42,181 bases of DNA from an uncultured Alphaproteobacteria bacterium (lineage in GTDB: Bacteria > Pseudomonadota > Alphaproteobacteria > Rhodobacterales > Rhodobacteraceae). The DNA is taken from contig CACAFI010000014.1 of assembly GCA_902531755.1 (NCBI GenBank), positions 1 to 42,181 on the forward strand. The letters are read 5' to 3'. Of this stretch, positions 1-8,096 are shown in pieces (within the stretch, counting starts at the first letter, position 1; every line of letters starts with the position of its first letter). Made by a program: the position numbers and the translations under genes. Below the pieces are notes generated by a model, which saw only the letters and a list, made by a program, of their open reading frames with translations, ran no database searches and was not told the origin of the DNA.

Positions 1-801
1 GCACTAGCAATGACTGAGCCAGGAGCCGGTTCTGATGTTAGAGGGATGGAATGCACTGGACAAAGAAAGGGTAGCGACTGGATTGTAAATGGAACCAAAC
101 ACTTTATAAGTCATGCCGACATAGCTGACTTCGTTATTGTTTTCATTGCAACTGGGGAAGAGAAAACAGAAAAAGGTAAAAAGAAAAAAATCTCGTGTTT
201 TCTGGTCGATAGAGGTACGCCAGGATTTGAAATTTGTAGCGGATATAATTCTGTGTCTCATAGAGGATACAAAAATTGCATTCTAAGGTTTGAAGATTGT
301 AGACTTTCCGATGATCAAATTTTGGGTGAAGTCCATAGAGGTTTTGATATTGCTAATGAATGGCTCTACGCGACACGATTAACTGTTGCCGCGACATCAG
401 TAGGTAGAGCAAGAAGGGCTTTTGAATTGACACTTCCCTTTACCACTGAGAGAAAGCAGTTTGGAAAAAAAATAAGTCAGTTCCAAGGTGTAAGTTTCCA
501 GCTCGCAGATATGATTACTGAAATCGATGCCGCCGACCTTCTTACACTATCCGCTGCATCAAAATTGGATAATAAAATTCCAGCAAACAGAGAGATTGCA
601 TCAGCAAAGCTATATGCAACAGAAATGCTGGCTAGAGTAACAGATACCTGTATTCAGCTACATGGTGGGATTGGATTGATGGATGACCTTCCTTTTGAGC
701 GTTTTTGGAGAGATGCACGAATTGAAAGAATTTGGGATGGGACATCAGAAATCCAAAGACATATAATCAGTCGGGAACTTCTGAGACCTTTGGGCGGATA
801 A
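1..801 (+). CDS. Acyl-CoA dehydrogenase, C-terminal part (5' truncated by window)
   Basis: FAD-dependent acyl-CoA dehydrogenase that would introduce an alpha,beta double bond into an acyl-CoA in the cytoplasm. The reading frame is open from base 1 (ALAMTEPGAGSD is the family signature around the middle beta-barrel domain), so the N-terminal helical domain lies outside the window. The C-terminal helical domain carries RKQFGKKISQFQ and QLHGGIGLMDD. The usual catalytic-Glu motif YEGT reads IWDGTSEIQRH here, with Asp at codon 736-738 in place of Glu; this could be a conservative swap or the base may sit elsewhere. It is followed directly by an ADP-forming CoA ligase and a CaiD-type hydratase, so crotonobetainyl/gamma-butyrobetainyl-CoA is a plausible substrate. 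The family call is firm; the substrate is inference. Confidence 0.93.
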   Translation, partial: ALAMTEPGAGSDVRGMECTGQRKGSDWIVNGTKHFISHADIADFVIVFIATGEEKTEKGKKKKISCFLVDRGTPGFEICSGYNSVSHRGYKNCILRFEDCRLSDDQILGEVHRGFDIANEWLYATRLTVAATSVGRARRAFELTLPFTTERKQFGKKISQFQGVSFQLADMITEIDAADLLTLSAASKLDNKIPANREIASAKLYATEMLARVTDTCIQLHGGIGLMDDLPFERFWRDARIERIWDGTSEIQRHIISRELLRPLGG

Positions 802-803
802 AA

Positions 804-2864
804 TTGGTTAGGTCGTTAAATAGACTTTTAAGGCCAAAAACTATTGCCGTTTATGGAGGAAGTTGGTCTGAAAATGTTGTGAAAGAACTAAAAAAGAATT
901 TATTTTTGGGTGAGATCTGGGCTGTTCACCCCACAAAAAAAACTATAGGGGGTGTCAAGAGTTATAGAACAACTTTTGACCTGCCATCATCTCCAGACGC
1001 GGTGTTTGTCGGGGTTAATAGAGAAAAAACTGTTTCAATTATCGAAGAACTATCCGAAATAGATGCAGGAGGAGTAGTATGTTTCGCTTCGGGGTTTTCC
1101 GAAACATCAGTAGATGATAAGTCAGACCAGGGTAAAACACTACAACATAAAATCGTTAAAGCAGCTGGGCAAATGCCCATTTTAGGTCCAAACTGTTATG
1201 GTTTCATAAATTATTTAGACAATGCACTTATCTGGCCTGACCAACATGGTGGAGAACAGGTCAATGAGGGGATCGCTATACTGACCCAAAGTTCTAATAT
1301 CGCAATTAATTTGACTATGCAATGCAGAGGCCTTCCTATCGCTTATATAATAACGGTGGGTAATCAGGGTCAGCTTAATCAAGCTCAAATAGCTTTGGAA
1401 TTATTGCAAGACTCAAGAGTAACTGCTGTTGGCCTGCATATTGAGGGAATAATAAATCCCAAGGATTTTGAAAAGTTGGCAAGAGAAGCTAAAGCTTTAA
1501 ACAAAGGAATAGTAGCTTTAAAGGTAGGCAAGTCGAAGTTAGCAGAAAATGCTACTGTTTCTCACACTGCTTCGATGGCGGGAAATTATCAAGGAGCAAT
1601 AGCTCTACTCAATAAATTAGCTATTGCAACAGTTGATGGTCTTGAGAGCTTTTTAAACACGTTAATGATTTTACATGTTCATCAACCTATAAGAGGAAAT
1701 AAAATTGCATCACTTTCCTGCTCTGGTGGAGAGGCAAGCCTAATAGCTGATATAGCAGAACCATTACAATTTAGGTTTCCAAAACTTAGCTCTAAACAAA
1801 AAAGAAAACTTAAGTCAGCGTTAGGTGATTTGGTTCATTTATCTAATCCTTTAGATTATCAGACGTATGTTTGGAACGACCAAGTAAAGCTGACTACGGC
1901 ATTTAAAAGTATGATGGAAGAAACATATGATTTTTTGTTTATAATTATGGATCTGCCCAAAGAAAGTCGCTGTTCCTCAGATGCATGGTATCCAGCAATT
2001 GCAGCGCTTAAAGAAGCTAAAAAAAATGCAAAATGTCCAGTCGGGCTAATAACGTCGCTCGAAGAAAATATGCCGGAAAAGTTTGCAAAGGATTTATTAA
2101 AGCATGCAATAATTCCACTGACTGGATTAGAAAGTAGTCTTGCCGCTGTAAAGGCATTACAAAATGTGAGTAGCCAATGGAAAATAAAGAGCACTCCATC
2201 AATTATATGGCAACGCTGGCCAGATGAAAAATCTCACATACTAGATGAGTATCAATCTAAAAGAGTTTTAAATAAAATTGGTATAAATGTTCCGAAAGGT
2301 TTCATAATTACGGATAGAAATTCCCTCTTAAATAAATTTAGAACTATTAAAAAAGCTGTCGCTTTAAAAGCCATAGGAATTAATCACAAGACAGATGTTT
2401 CCGGAGTAGTTCTTGGAATAGATAATGAAAACGACCTGCTTGATAAATTCAAAAACATTAAAAGATTAACTAATTCAAAAGAATTTCTTATAGAGCGCCA
2501 AGTAGATAATTATTTGGTGGAACTTTTAGTTGGAATTGTAAGAGATCCACAACATGGCTTTATGATAACTGTAGCAGAGGGTGGAATTCTCTCAGAACTG
2601 CGAAAAGACTCTGTTACCTTATGTATGCCATGTAACAAGACTGAGATAGCAAGGGCATTAGAAAGATTAAAAATATGGCCTTTATTAAATGGGTACAGAA
2701 ATAAAAAAGCTGTTAATATTAACAAGATAGTTTTAGCAGTCTTTGCGCTTCAGCGCTATGCTTTAAAACAGAGAGATAAATTAGTTGAATTGGAAATAAA
2801 CCCCCTTTTAGTAAAATCAAATCAGGTTGTTGCGGCTGATGCAATTATAAGAGAAAATTATTAA
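804..2864 (+). CDS. Acyl-CoA synthetase (ADP-forming), single-chain
   Basis: NDP-forming acyl-CoA ligase (acetate-CoA ligase/succinyl-CoA synthetase superfamily) that makes a CoA thioester from a free acid, CoA and ATP. Seen: an N-terminal CoA-binding Rossmann domain (about 1-125), a succinyl-CoA-ligase-like region with the phospho-His loop SHTASMAGN (His254), and a C-terminal ATP-grasp domain (about 480-686) ending in the typical LVELEINPLLV. There is no GNAT domain, so it is not a Pat-type acetyltransferase. I chose TTG 804 as start because GGGCGG lies 6 nt upstream and the product then begins at the CoA-binding domain; the frame is also open to a TTG at 732 inside the upstream gene. It starts 2 nt after the acyl-CoA dehydrogenase stop, so the two are translationally close-coupled. 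The likely job is activating a betaine-type or short acid for the neighbouring enzymes (inference). Confidence 0.88.
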   Translation: MVRSLNRLLRPKTIAVYGGSWSENVVKELKKNLFLGEIWAVHPTKKTIGGVKSYRTTFDLPSSPDAVFVGVNREKTVSIIEELSEIDAGGVVCFASGFSETSVDDKSDQGKTLQHKIVKAAGQMPILGPNCYGFINYLDNALIWPDQHGGEQVNEGIAILTQSSNIAINLTMQCRGLPIAYIITVGNQGQLNQAQIALELLQDSRVTAVGLHIEGIINPKDFEKLAREAKALNKGIVALKVGKSKLAENATVSHTASMAGNYQGAIALLNKLAIATVDGLESFLNTLMILHVHQPIRGNKIASLSCSGGEASLIADIAEPLQFRFPKLSSKQKRKLKSALGDLVHLSNPLDYQTYVWNDQVKLTTAFKSMMEETYDFLFIIMDLPKESRCSSDAWYPAIAALKEAKKNAKCPVGLITSLEENMPEKFAKDLLKHAIIPLTGLESSLAAVKALQNVSSQWKIKSTPSIIWQRWPDEKSHILDEYQSKRVLNKIGINVPKGFIITDRNSLLNKFRTIKKAVALKAIGINHKTDVSGVVLGIDNENDLLDKFKNIKRLTNSKEFLIERQVDNYLVELLVGIVRDPQHGFMITVAEGGILSELRKDSVTLCMPCNKTEIARALERLKIWPLLNGYRNKKAVNINKIVLAVFALQRYALKQRDKLVELEINPLLVKSNQVVAADAIIRENY

Positions 2865-2875
2865 ACGGTAGGAAA

Positions 2876-3667
2876 ATGGCAATAAAGACAAATGAATTGA
2901 AAACAAAAATCAAGGGAACAATTCTCGAGGTCACACTCGACCGCCCCAAAGCAAACGCAATCGATCTGCTTACCAGCCAAAGAATGGGTGAAATCTTCAT
3001 GGAATTCAGAGATAATTCCAAATTACGCGTAGCTATTTTAAGAGCTGAGGGAGAGAAATTTTTCACTGCAGGTTGGGACTTAAAAGCGGCGGCGGATGGA
3101 GATGCCGTAGATGGCAATTATGGTATTGGAGGTTTTGGAGGGCTTCAAGAACTTGGGCACCTCAATAAGCCTGTGATTTGCACGGTGAACGGTATTTGTT
3201 GCGGTGGTGGATTAGAGTTAGCTTTGTCCTGTGACCTAATTATCTGCTCAGAAAATGCTACCTTTGCATTACCCGAAATTCGTTCAGGGACTGTTGCTGA
3301 TGCCGCTTCTATCAAGCTTCCAAAAAGAATACCGTATCATGTTGCTATGGACCTTTTGTTGACGGGACGATGGTTTGATGCCCAAGAGGCAATGTCGTAT
3401 GGATTAATAAAAGAAATAGTAAAATTTGATCAGCTCAGAAAAAAAGCCTGGGACTTGGCAGAAATTTTAGCAAGTGGGCCACCTCTAGTTTATGCAGCCA
3501 TAAAAGAAATTGTGCGTGAAGCAGAGGATTTAAAATTTCAAGATGCCTTAAACAGAATAACAAAAAGGCAATTTAAAACTGTTGATCATTTATATTCGAG
3601 TGAGGATCAAATTGAAGGAGCTAAAGCATTTGCGGAGAAACGAGACCCAAAGTGGAAAGGAAAATAA
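2876..3667 (+). CDS. caiD: Carnitinyl-CoA dehydratase-like enoyl-CoA hydratase
   Basis: Crotonase-fold enzyme of 263 aa. The sequence tracks E. coli CaiD (crotonobetainyl-CoA hydratase) unusually closely for a crotonase: LDRPKANAID near the N-terminus, GEKFFTAGWDLKAAADGDA in the oxyanion region, and the C-terminal AFAEKRDPKWKGK. The acidic residues that CaiD uses are both present (Glu114 in GGGLELAL, Glu134 in FALPEIRSG). The start ATG has GGTAGG upstream, 11 nt after the ligase stop, so ligase, dehydrogenase and hydratase form one operon. Known for CaiD: reversible hydration of crotonobetainyl-CoA to L-carnitinyl-CoA. Substrate assignment here rests on remembered similarity; a generic short-chain enoyl-CoA hydratase is the alternative. 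Confidence 0.85.
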   Translation: MAIKTNELKTKIKGTILEVTLDRPKANAIDLLTSQRMGEIFMEFRDNSKLRVAILRAEGEKFFTAGWDLKAAADGDAVDGNYGIGGFGGLQELGHLNKPVICTVNGICCGGGLELALSCDLIICSENATFALPEIRSGTVADAASIKLPKRIPYHVAMDLLLTGRWFDAQEAMSYGLIKEIVKFDQLRKKAWDLAEILASGPPLVYAAIKEIVREAEDLKFQDALNRITKRQFKTVDHLYSSEDQIEGAKAFAEKRDPKWKGK

Positions 3668-3731
3668 TTTATCAGTGATAATTTTAGCAATTTAAATATC
3701 GCAGAGATGTTTATGCAGAAAAGGGGGAGGA

Positions 3732-6185
3732 ATGAGAGATAGGTATCAAGTTGTTATAATAGGTGGTGGAGTTGTTGGCGTTTCGGTCCTATATCACCTT
3801 TCTAAAAATGGTTGGACTGATTCTGTTGTTCTAGAGAGATCCGTTTTAGCTGCAGGTTCTAGTTGGCATGCTGCTGGGGGCGTACACGCACTGAATGCTG
3901 ATCCAAATATGTCAGCATTGCAGGGATATACCCTAGATTTACTTTCAAAAATTCAAGAAGAAAGCGGTCAGGACATTGGATTGCATATGACTGGTGGTAT
4001 AACGATTGCGAGTACTCCTGATAGGTGGGAATGGCTTCAATCGGCATATAGAACATATCAAACTATTGGTATAGAGGACGTTTATCTAATGACCCCAAAG
4101 GAGATAAAAAATAAATGTCCGATAATGGATACAAAAGGGGTTTTGGGTGGACTGTGGGCTGATAGAGAGGGCTATGTTGATACAACAGGTACCGTTTGGG
4201 CATATGCTAAAGCTGCTAAAAAACATGGAGCTGAGGTTATTGAGAATAACAAGGTAAATAAATTAAAACAGAGAGTTGACGGTTGTTGGGAAGTGTATAC
4301 TGAAAAAGGAACAATAGTTGCTGAGCATTTAGTGAATGCGGGTGGACTTTGGGCAAAGCAAGTAGGACAGATGGCAGGATTGAATTTACCAATTTCACCC
4401 TTAAAACATCATTACTTGGTTACCGAAGCCATTCCCACCATAGAGGCGATGGATTTCGAAGTTCCTATGACTGTAGACCTTGAAGGTTTCACGTACATGA
4501 GACAGTGGGATAAAGGTATATTAGTTGGAATTTACGAGATTGATCATGAGCATTGGGCTATTGATGGAGCGCCTTGGGACTTTGGGATGGAGTTATTTAA
4601 TGAAGACTTTGATAGAATAGAAAATGAATTGGCTCTCTCTTTTGAAAGGTATCCAGACTTAAAAAATGTTGGGATAAAAAATTGGGTAAACGGAGCATTC
4701 ACATTTTCTCCAGATGGCAACCCTTTGGTAGGGCCTGTAAGAGGTGTGAAAAACTTCTGGCTTGCTTGTGGTGTTATGGCAGGCTTTCTCCAGGGAGGTG
4801 GCGTTGGAAAAACACTAGCTGAGTGGATGATCTTTGGAGAAACCGAAGCTGATCCATGGTCAATGGACATTGCTCGTTATGGTGATTTTGCTTCAAATAG
4901 AGAATATATTAAGCAAACAACAGGTCAATTCTACAGCAGGCGGTTTGTTATGAGCTACCCTAATGAGCAGCTGCCAGCAGGCAGAGATCTTAAACGAACA
5001 GCTGTATGGGAAGCTCAAAAGCATAATGGGGCAATATTTGGAAACAGCTGGGGGCTTGAGATACCATTATTATTTGGACCAAAAAATTTCAAGGAAACAC
5101 CAAGTTTAAAACGCTCAAATGCTTTTAAAATCGTAAATAAAGAGCACCTTAATGTAAGAGAAAATGCTGGAATATTAGATAGCTCCGGGTTCAGTCGATT
5201 TGAAATAAAGGGACCAGGTGCCGAGATGTGGCTCAATCAACTATTGGCGACAGATATACCAAGTAAAAATAAAGTTAAGCTTGCGGTAATGTTAGGGCAT
5301 GATGGAAGACTAAAGGGAGATCTAACATGCTTCAACTGGGGAAATAATGTTTTTTGGATTATGGGAAGCTATTATCTAAGAGAGTGGCATTTGAGGTGGT
5401 TTCATGATCATTTACCAGGTGGAATAAAAAGTATTCAAACAGATGGAGAGATATCGCTTTTAGATATAAGTGATAATGTTGGTGGCTACGCAGTTTCAGG
5501 TCCAAATTCTAGAAAATTGCTAGAAAGATTAACAAACTTTGACGTATCTAACGAAAACTTAAAGTTCATGTCATGTAATGAAATCGACATTGGACTAATT
5601 AGAACAAAAATCGCGCGACTGTCAGTTGCAGGAGAACTTGGTTACGAGATAAATTGTCATGCTTTAGAATTGAACGCTCTCCGAGAGTTACTTATTTCTA
5701 AAGGAAAAGACCTTGGTGTCCAAGAATATGGCTATTATGCTCTTAACACTCTAAGACTAGAAAAGAGTTTTGGCATTTGGAATAACGAATTCATGCAAGC
5801 CTACACACCAGGCGAAACGGGGTTAAGTAGATGGATATCCAGGGGCAAAAATGTGGAATTTGTAGGCAAAACACCAGCTTTAAAAGAATTATCAGAAGGA
5901 AAAAAAGCACTTCAAAAAACTTTGATTACCTTAGAAATTAAAGATGCAGAGGTGGAGGCAAATGGGTATGAACCTATATGGTCAAAAAATAATAAACGAA
6001 TTGGCATGACAACATCAGGTGGTTATGGCCATAATGTTCATAAATCATTGGCAATGGCTCTTGTTGAACCTGAGTTTTCCAAACCAGGAATAGAACTTAA
6101 AACTCATATAGTAGGAAAAGAAAAGAGCTGTGTAGTCCTTGGTAACAGTCCTTGGGATCCTGAAGGATCGAGAATGCGTTCGTAG
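3732..6185 (+). CDS. FAD-dependent dimethylglycine/sarcosine dehydrogenase-like protein with GcvT domain
   Basis: Two-part flavoprotein of 817 aa. Residues 1-380 are a DAO-type FAD oxidoreductase with the dinucleotide loop VVIIGGGVVGVSV. The motif SSWHAAGG (His46) sits at the place where mammalian DMGDH and SARDH attach FAD covalently. Residues about 430-817 are the FAO middle region plus a tetrahydrofolate-binding GcvT aminomethyltransferase fold (YALNTLRLEKSFG, NEFMQAYTPGETGL). Family members demethylate dimethylglycine, sarcosine or related N-methyl amines and pass formaldehyde to folate as 5,10-methylene-THF. The start ATG has a near-consensus GGGAGG just upstream. It lies 64 nt after caiD, in line with the operon, and ends convergent with the lrp-type gene. 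The substrate cannot be fixed from sequence; dimethylglycine or sarcosine fits the neighbouring betaine methyltransferase. Confidence 0.88.
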   Translation: MRDRYQVVIIGGGVVGVSVLYHLSKNGWTDSVVLERSVLAAGSSWHAAGGVHALNADPNMSALQGYTLDLLSKIQEESGQDIGLHMTGGITIASTPDRWEWLQSAYRTYQTIGIEDVYLMTPKEIKNKCPIMDTKGVLGGLWADREGYVDTTGTVWAYAKAAKKHGAEVIENNKVNKLKQRVDGCWEVYTEKGTIVAEHLVNAGGLWAKQVGQMAGLNLPISPLKHHYLVTEAIPTIEAMDFEVPMTVDLEGFTYMRQWDKGILVGIYEIDHEHWAIDGAPWDFGMELFNEDFDRIENELALSFERYPDLKNVGIKNWVNGAFTFSPDGNPLVGPVRGVKNFWLACGVMAGFLQGGGVGKTLAEWMIFGETEADPWSMDIARYGDFASNREYIKQTTGQFYSRRFVMSYPNEQLPAGRDLKRTAVWEAQKHNGAIFGNSWGLEIPLLFGPKNFKETPSLKRSNAFKIVNKEHLNVRENAGILDSSGFSRFEIKGPGAEMWLNQLLATDIPSKNKVKLAVMLGHDGRLKGDLTCFNWGNNVFWIMGSYYLREWHLRWFHDHLPGGIKSIQTDGEISLLDISDNVGGYAVSGPNSRKLLERLTNFDVSNENLKFMSCNEIDIGLIRTKIARLSVAGELGYEINCHALELNALRELLISKGKDLGVQEYGYYALNTLRLEKSFGIWNNEFMQAYTPGETGLSRWISRGKNVEFVGKTPALKELSEGKKALQKTLITLEIKDAEVEANGYEPIWSKNNKRIGMTTSGGYGHNVHKSLAMALVEPEFSKPGIELKTHIVGKEKSCVVLGNSPWDPEGSRMRS

Positions 6186-6191
6186 CAAATG

Positions 6192-6644
6192 CTATACTGG
6201 TATCTTCTTACTGTTTTTTACCTCTTTTAAAGATATACTTGAAGACATACCCGAAAATTGTATCTCCGATATTAATTGCTGCTGAAAGGCGTCATATTCC
6301 TCAATACTCTTTGCAATGATTTTTAATAAGTAGTCTGCGCTTGATCCCGTCAATCGATGTACTTCTAAAATGTTGTTGTGACGCATCACAACTTTCTCGA
6401 ACTCGGAAAACCAATCTGAGTTATGGTTGCTTACTGAGATAGAGAGAAAAACTGTGACAGCGAAGCCTACCTTTTCTTTGTCAACAAGTGATACTTTGTA
6501 TTTAATGACACCCTGCTCTTCCAGCTTTTTAATCCGATTCCAGCAGGGAGTTGATGAAATACCTACTCTCTTTGCGATTTCGGATAAAGGTAGATCTGCG
6601 TTTACCTGAAGCAGGGTTAAAAGTTTTCTGTCAATGTCATCCAT
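6192..6644 (-). CDS. Lrp/AsnC family transcriptional regulator
   Basis: Typical 150-aa feast/famine regulator. It begins MDDIDRKLLTLLQVNADLP, has a winged helix-turn-helix at about residues 19-48 (LSEIAKRVGIS, then CWNRIKKLEEQGVI), and a C-terminal RAM ligand-binding sandwich with VHRLTGSSADYLLKI. It is divergent from metY across a 135-bp, very AT-rich spacer holding a long inverted repeat, and convergent with the flavoprotein gene 6 nt away. Known for the family: it binds amino acids or related metabolites and regulates its own gene and a divergent target. Inference: it controls metY and the methyltransferase behind it, possibly sensing methionine or another amino acid. Confidence 0.92.
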   Translation of the reverse strand: MDDIDRKLLTLLQVNADLPLSEIAKRVGISSTPCWNRIKKLEEQGVIKYKVSLVDKEKVGFAVTVFLSISVSNHNSDWFSEFEKVVMRHNNILEVHRLTGSSADYLLKIIAKSIEEYDAFQQQLISEIQFSGMSSSISLKEVKNSKKIPV

Positions 6645-6665
6645 TCTTTTTTTTCATCAAAAAAT

Positions 6666-6750
6666 AGAAAAATTTTCTAAAATATAATAAAATATAAAAT
6701 AATTTAGCAAATTTTACAAATATTTGTTTATATTTTAGAAATTTTTTCCT
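6666..6750. promoter_or_regulatory. Long AT-rich inverted repeat in the lrp-metY divergent spacer (candidate Lrp operator)
   Basis: The left arm at 6666-6686 (agaaaaattttctaaaatat plus one base) is nearly the exact reverse complement of the right arm at 6729-6750, with a 42-nt AT-rich centre. The arms straddle the spacer between the divergent regulator and metY, where both promoters must lie. Lrp/AsnC proteins bind AT-rich palindromic sites, often in pairs, so this is a good operator candidate. Chance pairing is a concern because both arms are almost pure A/T. Confidence 0.5.
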
Positions 6751-6779
6751 ATTATCTATAAAATTAATTGAGGTGCTAC

Positions 6780-8087
6780 ATGACTGACTATACGAATGCA
6801 GAAACTTTGGTTTTACATGGTGGACAATATAGGAGTGACACGAACACAAACGCTGTAGCCGTCCCTATATATCAAACAACTAGTTATCAATTTAAAAACA
6901 CAGAACATGCAGCTAATCTGTTTGCTCTAAAAGAACTGGGCAACATCTACACGCGCATAATGAATCCAACTAACGCGGTTCTTGAAGAAAGAGTTGCTTC
7001 GATAGAAGGAGGAGCTGCAGCACTTGCTCTATCTTCGGGTTCTTCGGCAACTGCTTTAGCAATTCAAAATCTATGCAGTGCGGGAGATAATATTGTTTCT
7101 TCCCCTCACCTTTATGGTGGGACTTGGAATTTATTTGTAAATACTTTTAAGCAGTTTGGAATTGAAGTTCGCTTTGCTGATCCCGAAAAACCTGAAACAT
7201 TCGGAGAGCTTGTGGATGAAAAAACTAGAGCATTTTTTGGGGAGACGGTTCCTAATCCTAAACTAAAAGTTTTCCCTATTGAAGAAGTTGCCAATATAGG
7301 TAAGGAGTTAGGTATACCTTTAATTATAGATAACACTGTCTCCCCATTAACCTGTCGCCCTATCGAACATGGAGCCACAATTGTGATCCACTCACTCACA
7401 AAATATATTGGTGGACATGGTAACTCCATAGGTGGAATAATAGTAGATAGCGGGAAATTTGACTGGACAGCAAACCCTAAAAGGCAACCACTATTTAATC
7501 AACCAGATGACAGCTATCATGGAGCTATTTGGGGACAACTTGTGCCTGAAGCTCTAGGTGCACCTATTGCTTTTGCGGTCAGAGCCAGAGTAGTACTGTT
7601 ACGGGACCTAGGCTCAGCAGTATCTCCAATGAACTCATTTAATATAATTCAAGGACTTGAGACACTCCCATTACGATTTAGAGCACATCAAGAAAATGCA
7701 GAACAATTGGCTAATTATCTTTTGAAACACAAAGCAGTGCAACAGGTCATTTATCCATCTCTTTTTGAAGGAAAAGATAAAGCAACAGCTGATAAATATC
7801 TTAAAACTGGTTATGGTCCTATTGTTGGAATGGTTTTACGTGGAGGTGCAGATTCAGGAAAGGAATTTATCGATAATCTTAAGATGGTTTATCACGTTGC
7901 AAATATTGGTGACACACGCACTTTAGCTATTCATCCTTCATCAACTACTCATTCCCAACTTTCTCTGCAAGATCAATTTAAAGCAGGAGTTACTCCTGGA
8001 TATATTAGGTTGGCAGTAGGTATTGAACATATAGACGATATAATATCCGACATAGATCAAGCACTTCAAATTGCAGATAAAAAGTAA
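6780..8087 (+). CDS. metY: O-acetylhomoserine aminocarboxypropyltransferase (Cys/Met PLP-dependent)
   Basis: PLP enzyme of 435 aa making homocysteine from O-acetylhomoserine and sulfide (or methionine with methanethiol). Seen: the MetY/MetZ family N-terminus ETLVLHGGQ, QTTSYQF, SSGSSATALAIQN, and the PLP-lysine motif HSLTKYIGGHG. The length is typical for MetY and about 40 aa longer than cystathionine synthases and lyases. The start is ATG 6780, preceded by GAGGTG; an in-frame TTG 12 nt upstream lacks a ribosome site. It is followed after 9 nt by a betaine-homocysteine methyltransferase-like gene, so its product would be methylated by the next enzyme. It is probably regulated by the divergent Lrp-type protein. 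Confidence 0.93.
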   Translation: MTDYTNAETLVLHGGQYRSDTNTNAVAVPIYQTTSYQFKNTEHAANLFALKELGNIYTRIMNPTNAVLEERVASIEGGAAALALSSGSSATALAIQNLCSAGDNIVSSPHLYGGTWNLFVNTFKQFGIEVRFADPEKPETFGELVDEKTRAFFGETVPNPKLKVFPIEEVANIGKELGIPLIIDNTVSPLTCRPIEHGATIVIHSLTKYIGGHGNSIGGIIVDSGKFDWTANPKRQPLFNQPDDSYHGAIWGQLVPEALGAPIAFAVRARVVLLRDLGSAVSPMNSFNIIQGLETLPLRFRAHQENAEQLANYLLKHKAVQQVIYPSLFEGKDKATADKYLKTGYGPIVGMVLRGGADSGKEFIDNLKMVYHVANIGDTRTLAIHPSSTTHSQLSLQDQFKAGVTPGYIRLAVGIEHIDDIISDIDQALQIADKK

Positions 8088-8096
8088 CCCTCAAAA

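Noticed and set aside
732-803. Extending the ADP-forming ligase upstream to TTG 732
   Set aside because: That start lies inside the acyl-CoA dehydrogenase coding region with no ribosome site; TTG 804 has GGGCGG at good distance and fits the domain start.
3732-6185. DMSP demethylase DmdA
   Set aside because: DmdA is a single GcvT-fold protein of about 370 aa; this gene has a complete FAD oxidoreductase half with the His46 flavin motif, as in DMGDH/SARDH-type enzymes.
6645-6779. SAM riboswitch upstream of metY
   Set aside because: The 135-bp spacer is almost pure A/T with no conserved GC-rich stems; it also has to hold two promoters, and an Lrp-type operator explains its symmetry better.
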